Positions 31,381 to 41,904 of a stretch of DNA of 64,000 nt are shown here, piece by piece; the stretch's first letter is position 1; each line of letters begins with the position of its first letter. The position numbers and the translations under genes are program-made. The notes under the pieces are model-generated. The model was not told the origin of the DNA, made no database searches, and saw nothing but the letters and a program-made list of their open reading frames with translations. Origin of the DNA: Ryuthela nishihirai (taxonomy: Eukaryota > Arthropoda > Arachnida > Araneae > Heptathelidae); assembly GCA_038380435.1 (NCBI GenBank), contig JAWZYU010000013.1, forward strand, positions 61,468,946 to 61,532,945, in the 5' to 3' direction.

Positions 31381-33290
31381 TACAGGTTCAGCTCTATCAA
31401 TTTCAGATGAACACCTCCTCGCTGGTGCTACTGATTGAAGAGGACAGACCAAAAACCACTTTCGATCGATTGTTAATGTTTCCAATCTTATGCACGGGAA
31501 TTTCTCAACCCGACAAAATATTCAGATATTTTGACGATGATTATTACTCTGATACATTCAAAGTGCAGATAATTAAAGTCTGCTTTGAAAATCAAGGACA
31601 TCACTAGGCTTGGCCACAAAGTCTGTGACCAAATGGTGCAGCGACAATGTAGTGGTCTTTGCCTTCGCCTCTTGCATGGTTGTCTCATCGTATCGGTCGG
31701 AAGCCGCAAATTTAAAGGACTCTAATATTACGGAACAATTTTAAAAAAAATTGTGTATCGAGCTAAAATCCTTTTGCAGACTCCCTCCTATATCTCTTAC
31801 CAGAAGCTCGAGATTCCTTTAGGACCACTTCTATTCAGTCAAAAAAAAGTGTTCCACTGATAGTCGCTTACAGTGTCTATATATGATATACACTGATCGT
31901 CTGTGGCCAAGAAACTCGCTTTCTAATCCTGATGATAATTGTTTGGCACAAAATTCGGAAATTCTTCGCCGATTTTTCATGCCAATTCGATCCATAAAGA
32001 GAAGAAGTACCTTCAATTAAAGGAGTTCTTCGATAACCTCACTCACCACAGTCACTCTGCTACTAATACGGCAACAGAGCTGTCCTTAGAGATAAGGTCG
32101 ATGGTCCAGGTCCTATGCAAGATAAACGAGAGCACTAGACTCTCTGAAAAGGTACAATTATTGCAAGACAAGGTCTACGGCACTTTCTCGAAGTTGCAAT
32201 ACTTTGAAGGCATAGTATGGTGCAACTTCAGTTGCCAAAAAAAGAACACTTACTATTAAAATAAAGTTGAAAGTAATAGAGTTTAAAGGACATTTCCTAC
32301 TGATCTTTGAACGATTATGATAAAATTCACGGAATATCAAAAAACCCAAGAAAGCAAATTTCAACATTACTATGATACTCTATGATCTTTATCACTCCTA
32401 CGGAACGGATCTGTAGCAGGTTCCACTCTGAGACTGTATTTATTTCAAAATCTGTACCTACGTAACACAATATGCGTTTGTTTCAAAATCTCATTTTCAT
32501 GTTTTGTATTGTTGCATAATTAACCTACAACACGGAAAAGAAAATGTAATAAACAGTAAAGATAAGAAATGTCCAGAAAAGTTCTGAGATCACTATCTCA
32601 GAACTTTTTCGGACATTTGTTATCCAAGAAGATTACAACATTTGTGATTAAGTTGAACGCTCGCAGAGGTTGGGTCACGTGGTTGTCTAGGTCAATGTGT
32701 AATGGAAAATGGGTTTGAGTGGTATAGTTCTATATCTCTCACGAAGAATTTATACCTCTTCTATAAAGCCCACGTTAAAGACAGTTAGATGTGGAAATCG
32801 TGGCTGAAAGTGCCCCTTTTCCCGGAAACAGTTATGTCCCTCAAGTTAATCTGAACATCAGTGATAATGTAAAAATATTTTAAATTTTTAAACTTCCTAA
32901 AAGCAAAACGATAAATTTCAAGAATTGTGAAGTGACTATCTCCACTCGAGAGGAAATGAATTGGTCTCGAGTGCGATGGCTACGAAGAATAGCAAAGTGG
33001 ACTCTTTGTCCCTCGCAAAAGATAAGAACACCTGCGTAATCCTCCTATTCCCTCGGGGTTCATCCCATCTCAGAAGATACGCAGAGATTCAGGATCTCAC
33101 TAAGAGAAGTGAGAGTGATTCGGCAGGCCAATGCTCTCTCTCACCAAACTTTTGATTCGCTGGTCAGTTAGCTGGGACAGACTACTTTAGGTGGGCAAAT
33201 AACTATACTCTAAAAATAGGATGTTAATATGAAAATAGGTTAAAAATTAAAAAATAACTGTCTTCCTGTTTGCTTTCTCAAAGAAAATCG
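31380..33290. other. Unassigned stretch with small unrecognised ORFs
   Basis: Small plus-strand frames at 31407-31607 (66 aa), 31939-32259 (106 aa, hydrophilic, with a helical SLEIRSMVQVLCKINE region) and 32961-33155 (64 aa) have no match to a family I know. The GC content is slightly higher than in neighbouring AT-rich DNA. It could be decayed transposon or non-coding DNA; I would not call a host gene. A 24-bp-arm hairpin lies at 32567-32618. Confidence 0.4.
32567..32618. repeat. Hairpin, 24-bp arms, 4-nt loop
   Basis: Arms 32567-32590 and 32595-32618 pair with two mismatches around loop CACT. No T-run follows and no TE boundary is obvious. Confidence 0.9.
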
Positions 33291-33294
33291 GAAG

Positions 33295-33410
33295 CAGTCA
33301 ATCACTGAATTCGTATTCACTTCAAACGAAGATACGGTGCCGATTTATTAACTCAACAAGATTACCGGCGCCCTCTTCGTCGAAGTGAATACGAATTAAG
33401 TGACTGATTG
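33295..33410. repeat. 29-bp inverted repeat flanking a 58-bp centre
   Basis: Arms 33295-33323 (CAGTCAATCACTGAATTCGT...) and 33382-33410 are inverse copies with about four mismatches. The right arm abuts the first unit of the MITE cluster, so this may be another short TIR element. Confidence 0.8.
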
Positions 33411-33469
33411 TACAGTCGCTCAAAAAGTATCCGAACACTATGGTTGATTACAGAATTCAGGAAAAATAT

Positions 33470-33502
33470 CTGGAGCGTGTACAGCAACTGTACACGCTCC
33501 AG
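33470..33502. repeat. Perfect palindrome, 15-bp arms, 3-nt loop
   Basis: Arms 33470-33484 (CTGGAGCGTGTACAG) and 33488-33502 are exact inverse copies with loop CAA. A near-copy with one mismatch lies at about 33643-33675. Confidence 0.95.
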
Positions 33503-33678
33503 TTTGCTGTGAACGGTAACTGCACACGCTCAATATTTCCGTGAGTGAGCCCACACGATCTAGTGTCAAAATAATATGACCACCTACATTCGCTCAAAAA
33601 ATATCCGAACGCTATGGTTGATTACAGAATTCAGGAAAACTATCTGGAGCGTGTACAGCAACTGTACACGATCCAGTG

Positions 33679-33741
33679 ACCGTTCACAGCAAATTGGAGC
33701 GTGTGCAGTTACTGCACACGCTCCAGTTTGCTATGAACGGT
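33679..33741. repeat. Extended palindrome, about 30-bp arms
   Basis: The core is 14-bp perfect arms (33695-33708, TGGAGCGTGTGCAG, and 33712-33725) around TTA. Outside it ACCGTTCACAGCAAA pairs with TTTGCTATGAACGGT, giving about 30-bp arms with few mismatches. Confidence 0.92.
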
Positions 33742-34023
33742 AACTGCACACGCTCAATATTTCCGTGAGTGAGCCCACACGATCTAGTGTCAAAATAATA
33801 TGACCACCTACATTCGCTCAAAAAAATATCCGAACACTATGGTTGATCACAGAATTCAGGAAAAATATCTGGCAACGATTTTTTTTAGAAATTAGTGATC
33901 TGGCAACCTTTGTGTCACGTGACAAGAAGGTTGCAGATCACTAATTTCTAAAAAAAAAATCCTTGCCAGATATTTTTCCTGAATTCTGTAATGAACCATA
34001 GTGTTCGGATATTTTTTTGAGCG

Positions 34024-34790
34024 ACTCTACCATAGGTATGTTTTAGGTCGATGTTTTTACCTTTACCTTTTAGGAGGCCTATAGAAAGACACATATTTTT
34101 AAAATTTCTCAATTTATTTATGTTCTTTTTATCACTAAAAGTGACAACCTTCAGAGACTTCGATTTGATGTATGCTCATAAACATCGACCACACTCTTCC
34201 TCCCTCTATTTTGGAGCAGTGTTTAAGGTAGCCCATGACATTGGAGATTTCACAAGCATTAATTTGAGATATAACTCCTGAAGAGCGCCCCCGATAAATT
34301 TCCGTTCCCTTTTTGGGGAGGGGGGGGGGAATGGTGGGATGCATAATTCGAAGTAGTTTACGATATTCCTCATATGATCTTTCATTTGATACCTAATCGT
34401 GAACGTGAGCCCTCGCGTTCTGATGATATAATAGAAGTACTTTCACATTTGCCGTGTTTAGGGAGAAAGAAATCATGAGGAGGGGATTGTATTTTTAATA
34501 CCCAGAAGATTCCCATCTCAGAAGCTTTCATTTGACAGAAAACCTATTAATTATAATAATGTTACGGCAGATGAATGTGCTACAATGAACTTGTTATGTG
34601 ATGTTTCGTCTTGATGCTCGCGTGAACTACAGCGCGAGAATTACGTCACCAACCACTTCGAACGAACTTAACTTAAAAACAAAGAATAGGAGAGTTGTAT
34701 TAAGAGGAATTAGAGTGTGGAGGAAAACGTAGTTTATCTTTGTCTGCGCACTAAGGTACAAAGAAAAATGATTTTATTTGGTGTGTGCGC
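34024..34790. other. Unassigned; contains a G-run
   Basis: No recognised coding sequence. A G-rich tract (GGGGAGGGGGGGGGG) lies at 34315-34329. The plus ORF 34051-34281 and its minus shadow have no known domain. Confidence 0.5.
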
Positions 34791-34796
34791 GGGAGG

Positions 34797-35020
34797 TTAA
34801 ATAAGTTTATTAATGTGGATCCTGTTAGTGGACTGGTAAGAAAAGGAAGGATGCTTAGTATACTTAACGATGTGGCTGAGGAGGTTATATGTTAGTCGAA
34901 CAAGCAGAACTGATCTCAACTTTTCTGTAGGAAGAGTTATGTCCCTGAAAATGACTCGGTTGGTCTTCTGCAACCCAAACATAGTGGTCGATCTTTCTGG
35001 GAGATGAAATATAACCTCCT
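34797..35020 (-). pseudogene. Small mariner-type transposase fragment
   Basis: Inverted, 35018-34959 encodes the same STTMFGLQKTNR stretch and surrounding bases as 38326-38270, the middle of the mariner-type transposase remnant below. The remainder to 34797 is unrelated to it. Probably a truncated second copy. Confidence 0.55.
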
Positions 35021-35051
35021 CGTTTGATGCATAGTTATCTTCAGTTTGTTT

Positions 35052-35450
35052 ACAAGAATGGGTGGCTCAGTCGGTAGCGCGCCAGGCTCGTAATCTGTAG
35101 TTCCCAGGTTCGAGTCCCAGCTGGGTCATCGTTGAGATTTATCTCCGCAAAATTCCCCGCCCTGCCCGCGGTCAGTAGGGGACACCGATGGGCTTGGAAA
35201 GGCCGCCGTCCGTTGGATGGGACGTTAAGCCGTGGCTCCGTGTGCGGGCGAGCCATACCCTGTGCACGTTAAAGAACACGCTGGATGGTCTTGACGGGAG
35301 GCTACCACTGTCTCCCAACAGCTATTGCAGTGTGTCCCCTCCCCCAACCTTCTCTGAGCCTTCGGGGTCCATGTGACCTGGCCATTTAGCCCATGGTGTG
35401 CAAAAAAGTGCCGCTCAGAGGTAAAACAACCCAACCCAACAAGAATGGGT
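35052..35450 (+). mobile_element. SINE-A copy (+), 12-bp TSD
   Basis: SINE-A from about 35061 to 35438; the first few head bases overlap the target. Direct repeats ACAAGAATGGGT at 35052-35063 and 35439-35450. A and B boxes are intact. Confidence 0.9.
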
Positions 35451-35628
35451 AAGGTTATTCTTGGTAGATTACAGGTTTGTTCACAAAAATGATGGTGTAA
35501 GTTATTGAATGTTGCACAAGCCTTATTTTATGCTTTGAGTAGAGATAGTAAGAATTTATAGAGAAACAACTCTTTGTAGCAATAGTGATATAGTGCTATG
35601 TTCTTCTAAAGATTTATTTTCATCATAT

Positions 35629-36410
35629 TGTTGCGGATCACAAAAATGGATAGCCACTGAGCGTGAGTATTAAAAGCTATATTTCAAAACCAAATTCAAT
35701 ACAAGGTAAATTGTTACAAAGGAAATATGGATGAAGTATCTTATTAACAAATTAACTATTAACATGCACAAGTCATCAATCTTCCTGCGTGAGCACACAA
35801 CATCAGCTCTGTGTATTTTACTAAATACTACCTTTTACTTGATTTACCAGGTCACCCGAAGATCTTCACTCGTAAACCAATTCTCGTCCTGTGCTAATAA
35901 CTTTTCACACACTAGCCGAACAAAAAGACAGTCCGTGTAGACATTCGAAGTTAGCCATAAAAGTTCCCACTTTTATACTTCCGCGTATACACAACACATC
36001 AAGTTACTTCTTGATACTTAACGATAAAAGATCCCACTTTTATCCTTCCGCGTATACACAACACATCAAGTTACTTCTTGATACTTACGCGTACTGTCTC
36101 AGAACAGCTCACCGTCCATTTTCGAACTCTTCGACCGTTACAACACAACGACCGTTACCATACCAAAACGACCGTTAACGCTCCACTCTTCTTCTCCAAA
36201 TTCTCCCAACGTTCTTATTCGTTGGCTGAAACTTTTTTGCTTTCGGTTGCCAGATTCCTTCTGTCGTAACAATATAGATATACGTAAGTTGAGTTTATAT
36301 AAATGTTTTCATTCATACTTTTGTAATATATTACATTATTTTAGAATTATAATTGTTAAATATTATTTTTGAACTCACGCTCAGTTTCCATCCGTTTAAT
36401 TCATAACAAT
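35629..36410. mobile_element. TIR element Z, non-coding
   Basis: The left end TGTTGCGGATCACAAAAATG (35629) and the inverted right end TGTTATGAATTAAACGGATG (36410) pair imperfectly over about 45 bp, including ACTGAGCGTGAGT. Inside is a 67/68-bp tandem duplication at about 35957-36091 (CCGCGTATACACAACACATC twice). ORFs here have no known domain. About 780 bp, probably a non-autonomous DNA element. A related copy lies in the mariner at 38343. Confidence 0.65.
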
Positions 36411-36655
36411 AACAATAGTTAATTCGGTCATATGTCATTACAAACTGGTAATCACATAAAAAAAAAGAGAGAAAACGTTTTCCGGACAGTTTCAAAAACA
36501 TTAGTGTTTGAAATAGATATTATTGTAAATAAACATTTAGTAAAAATTTACAGAGAATGCAATGCTTAAAATAATTAGTACATTTGACCAGGAAAAACTT
36601 GTTACGTTACGTATAGTGGAACAAACATTTTCGTATTTTTCCTTTTTAAAGTTGA

Positions 36656-36667
36656 GGGGGGGGGGGG
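36656..36667 (+). repeat. G12 homopolymer
   Basis: An uninterrupted run of 12 G on the plus strand just upstream of a SINE-B. Confidence 0.9.
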
Positions 36668-36705
36668 CATGAGGTATTGAGCATGGGGTCTAGTTATTAT
36701 ATCCT

Positions 36706-36926
36706 ATTAATCATCCCGTGGCCGAGTGGTTAGCACGCTTGGCTACTGATCTAAGGGACCTGGGTTCGAGCCCCGCATTAGGCATGGATGTGTGTGTCGT
36801 TTTTCTGCTGAAGTCCTGCCATCCTCTCAGATCTCCTACTGTGGCATATAAACTGACAGGCTCTTTTCAGACCTCTGTGGCAAGCAGCTGCTTGAGGGGG
36901 TATTTATTTTATTTATTAATCATCCC
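36706..36926 (+). mobile_element. SINE-B copy (+), 12-bp TSD
   Basis: SINE-B at about 36718-36914 with A box TGGCCGAGTGGTTAGCACG and B box GGGTTCGAGCCCC intact and a TATTTATTTTATTT tail. Perfect repeats ATTAATCATCCC at 36706-36717 and 36915-36926. The 113-aa ORF starting in its head is spurious. Confidence 0.93.
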
Positions 36927-37257
36927 ACATCACATGCTCTCGTTTGCCACATTGCTTGTTACTTTCGGCACTCATTTTCTGCAGATATTGCAGAACAATC
37001 GTTTTCATGTTTCCTCTTTTTTATGGGAAAGAATGCATGGGGGGAACAAATGTTTTTAACCTATGACTCTCCCAAAGCTCCAAGCTTTCATTTGACCCAT
37101 AAATCATTAAGTTTTTCACTCGATTTTCAAAGCTATGGTGGGACAACTGTCTTTTACAAAACGTCAAAGACGACCATTGTTTTCCATTCCATGCTCGACC
37201 AAATTTTGCAACTCGCTTTTAACGATTTCGTCGTGGCGTAGCGGAAAAACAATCGTT

Positions 37258-37302
37258 GGTGGTCGGGGTCGGGGGGGGGGGGGTCGGGGGGGGGGGTCGG
37301 AA
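37258..37302 (+). repeat. G-rich tract with quadruplex potential
   Basis: Runs of G4, G13, G11 and G2 separated by TC units occur within 45 bp (GGTCGGGGTCGGG...). This satisfies the usual pattern for a G-quadruplex on the plus strand. Function unknown. Confidence 0.85.
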
Positions 37303-37777
37303 GGAACGAAAATATTCACCGCGAAATCAAATTTGCTCTGAGAAAATAAGTACTTGTACGTATATATTATTTCATCTCTATTACAACAGCATAAATTGTT
37401 GAAGTAATATTAAAATATAGGAATACATTTATATCAATTTATTATAATTAAAAGTTTAATTTTAATAATTAAAGATTTAATATTATCCTTAAATTTATTT
37501 TTTTGATAAATTTTTTATTTTTGTATTATATATATAGGTAACCTTTGATATATGAAGAGTCCTTTTAAGAATGTTTTCTCAATACGAACATTGCAGATTA
37601 CACAAAATTTGATATGAAAAGCGTAAAATTCGTTATAGCGAAATTCTTATTGAGTATCACATAAAAAAATTAAATAATGGACAGTGAAGTATACAGAAAA
37701 ACTTTTTAACTATGTTTTTTAAGGGGGGTCGTTCAAAAAGGTTTAGTCATACTTGTGCAGAACAAAAACTTTTACAT

Positions 37778-38340
37778 TCAACTGAACAAAACTTTTACTC
37801 TTCGGGAGAGTACTTCTCTCCAATTTTGGAAATCTTGGTGGCACTCCAGTTGGAAAATACTCCGCAACTCTGAATGAAAACATTTTGTAAGGTTTTGCAC
37901 TTTCAGAAAGGCTACTCTCAAGTTCTTTCTATTTTCGGAAACAATCGAAATTTTCATGCTGCAAGATCGGGTTAATATGCTGGAAAGGTTATCTGTTTGA
38001 CTTTCGTCTCCACCAGATAGGCTGTATTTGTATGGTTTTGTGAGCACTGGCATTTTCATGAAGGAGAACCTTGACACGCCTGCATTTGGACCCTGCTCCT
38101 TAATCTCTTTTGCCGTTTTGGGAGAAACAATGTTGGTGTAGTATTGGCCACTTACAGTCACTTTTTTCAGGTGATGTGTCCACGGCTCCCAATCCTTGGA
38201 AACAGAAGAATAAAATCGTGAACATCCTCTTCCTGCAGCGAAAGCCTTCTGTGAGGATTTGGGGATGCGGTTGGTCTTCTGCAACCCAAACATAGTGGTC
38301 GATCTCTCTGGGAGATATAATACAACCACGTCTGAACGGT
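37778..38340 (-). pseudogene. Mariner-type transposase, central DDE part
   Basis: The 183-aa open frame looks like an orphan gene at first. However, STTMFGLQKTNR, the THHLKKVTVSGQYYTNIV block and IKEQGPNAG fit the middle of mariner-superfamily transposases (KTVT..YYxNxL...IKEKRP). One frame over, at about 38050, sits LLHENASAHKTIQIQ, matching the LHDNAxxH catalytic block with Asp replaced by Glu or Asn context. Thus it is a frameshifted transposase and not a host gene. The last about 90 codons are out of frame. Confidence 0.7.
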
Positions 38341-38342
38341 TA

Positions 38343-38985
38343 ATATGCTGTTACGAATTAAAATGGATGAGCACTCAAAGCGAGTTCAAGTAAATATTTT
38401 ACAATGTTAATTACAAAACAATGCAATTTATTACAAAAGCATGGATGAAATTATTTATAGAAACTAAGTCAACCGGCACAAAACTCTATAACAATACAAA
38501 GATAAACTTTCAGAGAAATTCATTATCTTAATTCTCTGAAAAAGCACAACATTAAACAACTTCCATTCCGCTTGCAACAAAAATGCAAGCGGAATGGAAA
38601 AGCGCAACACAAATCACAAAACAAGGCTAAAATCATTCAGTGAACATTAAAATTATGTTGGTAAATAAATATTCAATATATCGATGATATCCTTACCAAT
38701 TCCTAAACAAACTAAATAACTATACACCAAACGACTTCCTTCTAAAATTTTAGTCATCAAGTACTCCAAAATTGCGGCTAAGTGTACTGGTTTCTCAGAA
38801 CCAATTCTTTTCAGGCGTTGATCACCACGCACAAGATGATAAATTATTCTTTTCCTTTACTAGTTTACTAACACAATCCACACTAATAAACTAATCAACC
38901 TCCCGTGCACTCACCATATAAAATACTTCTTCATATACATATTCTTTCTTCATACACTTCATTCTTCACATACATATAAAATACT
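38343..38985 (+). mobile_element. Z-family insertion inside the mariner remnant
   Basis: It starts TGTTACGAATTAAAATGGATG at 38350, like the 35629 and 36410 ends, and shares TTACAAAAGCATGGATGAA with 35715-35735. Mariner sequence resumes at about 38985 (compare 57645). No matching inverted right end was found. It contains a 16-bp-arm perfect palindrome at 38561-38599. Confidence 0.6.
38561..38599. repeat. Perfect palindrome, 16-bp arms
   Basis: Arms 38561-38576 (TTCCATTCCGCTTGCA) and 38584-38599 with loop ACAAAAA, inside the Z insertion. Confidence 0.95.
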
Positions 38986-39262
38986 AGCAGCGCTGGTTCT
39001 ATCGTTAACGGCCTCCTTCGGTCTTCCTGCAAGAGGGAGGTCTTCGAAGCTCTGTCGTCCTTCTCTGAATTTGCTCATCCATCCCGTAACAGTGCCATAT
39101 GAACAGTCATGATCCCCATATACTTGTGAAAAACCGGCATAATGTTTTTTCGTGTCATCCCCATTCTGCTGTAAAATCTTTCCACGTGTTTAGTAAGCTC
39201 CATAGGAATAACCCACAGATTTCTCAGATCGAACTTTACGCCCGCTACAGGAAGTGAGAAAT

Positions 39263-39463
39263 GCTGATATGGGAAATTATAGCACATAGCTGATATAGGA
39301 AATTATAGTACATAGCTGGTATGGGTAATTATAGCACATAGCTGATATGGGAAATTATAGCACATAGCTGATATGGGAAATTATAGCACATAACTGATAT
39401 GGGAAATTATAGCACATAGCTGATATGGAAATTATAGTACATAGATGGTATGGGTAATTATAC
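39263..39463. repeat. 26-bp tandem array, about 7-8 copies
   Basis: Unit GCTGATATGGGAAATTATAG plus CACATA, with variants (TGGTATGGGTAATT, one 1-bp deletion near 39427). It begins at the edge of the mariner N-terminal fragment. Confidence 0.92.
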
Positions 39464-39559
39464 ACGTAATTTCAAGCATAGACAAGATTTCAAACAAGTC
39501 GTAGCTTGTTAACTTCGTACGAACGAGTGCAAACCTACAGACATTTATCAAGAACATTT

Positions 39560-39828
39560 TGGGTTGGGTTGATTATCTGTGACCAGCACTTTTTTGCACA
39601 CAATGGTTTAAATGGCCGGCACACAAGGACCTGAGGGCTGAGAGAAAGTTGGGGGGAGGGGATCTACTGGACAGCGGCTGGGAGACAGATGGTATCCTTC
39701 TGTCAAGGCCATCCAGCGTATTCTTCAATGTACACATTGTATGACTCTCCCGCACAAGGTGTCACGGCTTAACATCCCATCCGATGGACGGCGGCCTTTC
39801 CAGCCCATTGGTGTCCCCTACTGACCAA
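39560..39828 (-). mobile_element. SINE-A copy (-), diverged, head missing
   Basis: From the 3' end GGGTTGGGTTGATTATCTGTG to CCCCTACTGACCAAG. The tRNA-like head is absent and many bases differ, so this is an older copy. It is followed at 39857 by the 45-bp minisatellite. Confidence 0.82.
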
Positions 39829-39856
39829 GAATAGAGGGAAGTTCTGTTCAGATATT

Positions 39857-40185
39857 TCTCAACAGTGGCTCAACAGGAAATGCTGGGTGAGGATGCCAGG
39901 GATAATGTGTACGTAGCCAGGATAATGCGGGGGGATGATGCCAGGGATATTTATGTATGTATGTAGCGAGGAAAATGCTGGGGGATAATTCAGGGATGAT
40001 GTTTATGTAGCCAAGGTAATGCTAGTTTATGATGCCAGGTATAACGTGTACGTAGCCAGGACAATGCTTGGTCATGATGCCAGGTATAATCTGTACGTAG
40101 CTAGGTTAATGCTGGGTGATGATGCCAGGGATAATGTGCTTAGCGAGGATAAAGCTGAATGATAATGTCAGGGATGATTACCTAT
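39857..40185. repeat. 45-bp minisatellite, array 1 (about 7 units)
   Basis: Variants of AATGCTGGGGGATGATGCCA, GGGATAATGTGTACGTAGCC and AGGAT. Same orientation as arrays 2 and 3. Confidence 0.9.
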
Positions 40186-40195
40186 AAAACTAAAA

Positions 40196-40440
40196 ATGAA
40201 TTTTCATTTATCGTTTAAAATTAACAAGCAGCTCTTATCATCACCCCCTGGGGGTAAGAGGGCAAATCATTGCTACCAATATAACGCCGTAGAACTTCAC
40301 CCTCTACCACCCAAATTTCGCATTCCTAGCATAAATAGATCGTTTGCAATAGTTGTTAAAATTTTGGACTTTTCCACTTTTTTTGCACCGTTTAGAAGGC
40401 GCAATTATAGCTCTTTCGGAATTCAAAAAATGTGAATTGT
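40196..40440 (-). repeat. Repeat R3 copy (-)
   Basis: Inverted it reads ...TATTTATGCTAGGAATGCGAAATTTGGGTGGTAGAGGGTGAAG...CTTACCCCCAGGGGGTGATG. Matches 45500-45735 and 56424-56613. Non-coding. Confidence 0.72.
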
Positions 40441-40587
40441 ACTGCGTAACCAATACCTATCCAAGGACTGCATAGAGAACTGAAATGGAACGGGGGACCG
40501 ACAAAGAAATATATGAAATCAATAACATATATTAACTTAATGGGAAAATATTTTAAAATCCAACATAAACAATATAATTTTATTAAA

Positions 40588-40770
40588 TTTAGCACGCTTG
40601 ACTACTGATCTAAGGGACATTGGTTCTGGCCCCAGGTGTGGCATGGGCATTTGTGTTGCTTTTGTGCTATGGTCTCCCATCCTCTCAGATCTACGTGGCG
40701 TAAAACTGATAAGTTCAAATCAGACCTCTGTGGCAAGTAGGTACTTGAGGGAGTATTTATTTTTATTTAC
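40588..40770 (+). mobile_element. SINE-B copy (+), 5'-truncated
   Basis: It begins inside the head (TTAGCACGCTTGACTACTGATC). The B box is degraded (TGGTTCTGGCCCC) and the tail is TATTTATTTTTATTT. An older copy. Confidence 0.85.
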
Positions 40771-41192
40771 ATTTAATTTAAATTAATTTTAATTAATATT
40801 TAATTGAAATTAATTATTTGTATGAGAATTTGGTTCTCCAAATGTGGACTTCTAATCCTCTATATGGTATTTTTCTCTTTTACAAATTTAATTTATTAGA
40901 CATCAGTATCTTGCGGGCTATACAAAAAGAACTGGTGGTTTGCCCTGGCCTGTCTTATGCAAACGAAAATTAATTTTTTTTCTTTATATCTAAAAACTAA
41001 AACGTTGAGTATCTATAGATGACCACAAACAGAAAATAAATTTCTTTTTCTTTAAACCAGCTAAACAACCATTCAATAACTGAATTAAAATATTGCGCTG
41101 ATTTCTTCTGTCATTGGTTAAATGTACTGCAACCACTAGAAGTAGGTTTAATCAACGACAGAGGAAATAAGACGAAATATTTTAATTTAAGT

Positions 41193-41900
41193 ATTATAAT
41201 AGTTTGGTCGTTTCTAGGGTAGAGGTATGGTAGTGAAAGTTGGGCCCTTTGTACGCCTTTGATTCGAGATGTGTACACAGAGTCTCGGGCATTAGGTGGT
41301 TTGACTTTCTAAGTAGTGATGAGGTTAGAAGAAGGATTCAACAACCTCCTTCAAGCAGCATTTTATTCGAAGAGAGACTGTGTTGGTTTGGCCATGTTGT
41401 CCGTATGCATAACTGTAGATTAGTTAAGAGTTATGTACAGTGTGCCTAAAGTCCTCCGAAAGAGGGGGAGACCTAAGATGCGTTGGGCAGACAATGTCAA
41501 ACAGGACCTTGCTAGAATTTGCCTCCAGTGGCCAAATGGAGCAGATAGAGCTGAGGAAAATCAAATGGAGCAGATAGAGCTGAGGAAGATCAAATAGAGC
41601 AGATAGAGATGAGGAAGATCAAATGGAGCAGATAGAGCTGAGGAAGATCAAATAGAGCAGATAGAGCTGAGGAAGATCAAATGGAGCAGATATAGCTGAG
41701 GAAGATCAAATGGAGCAGATATAGCTGAGGAAGATCAAATGGAGCAGATATAGCTGAGGAAGATCAAATGGAGCAGATATAGCTGAGGAAGATCAAATGG
41801 AGCAGATATAGCTGAGGAAGATCAAGCAGATCGACATGTTTGGTGGAATAAATTACACCTTCTAGTTAGACCTCCGTAGCCAATCGCTACTTGAGGACTA
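41193..41900 (+). mobile_element. RTE C-terminal fragment with minisatellite expansion
   Basis: It begins at the YNSLVVSRV-coding part and runs through CVHRVSGIRWFDFLSSDEV (41240-41449) and RMRWADNVKQDL (about 41475-41510). Coding sequence for WPNGADRAE then expands into a 29-bp tandem array, and the element resumes with the DRHVWWNKLHLLVRPP region, the TAG and the GCTACTTGAGG end (41840-41900). Frame is broken. Confidence 0.82.
41535..41830. repeat. 29-bp tandem array (about 10 units) inside RTE coding sequence
   Basis: Unit AATGGAGCAGATAGAGCTGA plus GGAAGATCA. The first units say GATAGAGCTG and the later ones GATATAGCTG, showing directional spread of a variant. RTE copies elsewhere have this segment once. 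Confidence 0.93.
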
Positions 41901-41904
41901 TTCA

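Larger units (their letters stand above)
33411..34023. mobile_element. Palindrome-rich MITE cluster
   Basis: Three head-to-tail starts of CGCTCAAAAA...TATCCGAACRCTATGG occur at 33417, 33591 and 33814. The third unit, 33814-34023, is a complete fold-back: about 95-bp arms pair end to end around a TGTCACGTGACA centre (33913-33924). The TIR style (GTCGCTCAAAAA...) suggests a non-autonomous Tc1/mariner derivative. Units 1 and 2 also contain shorter perfect palindromes. No transposase inside. Confidence 0.85.
37745..39290 (-). mobile_element. Mariner-type element remnant (-), split by Z
   Basis: Minus-strand transposase remnants run from the N-terminal region (39287-38990) to the DDE core (38340-37778), with a Z-family insertion between at about 38343-38985. 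TIRs were not identified. A paralogous N-terminal piece lies at 57650-57950. Confidence 0.7.

Noticed and set aside
31380..32260. Candidate protein-coding gene from small ORFs
   Set aside because: No domain, no consistent frame, no splice or start evidence; left as unassigned.
37778..38329. 183-aa ORF as a host gene exon
   Set aside because: Its blocks fit a mariner-type transposase and the catalytic motif is visible one frame over.
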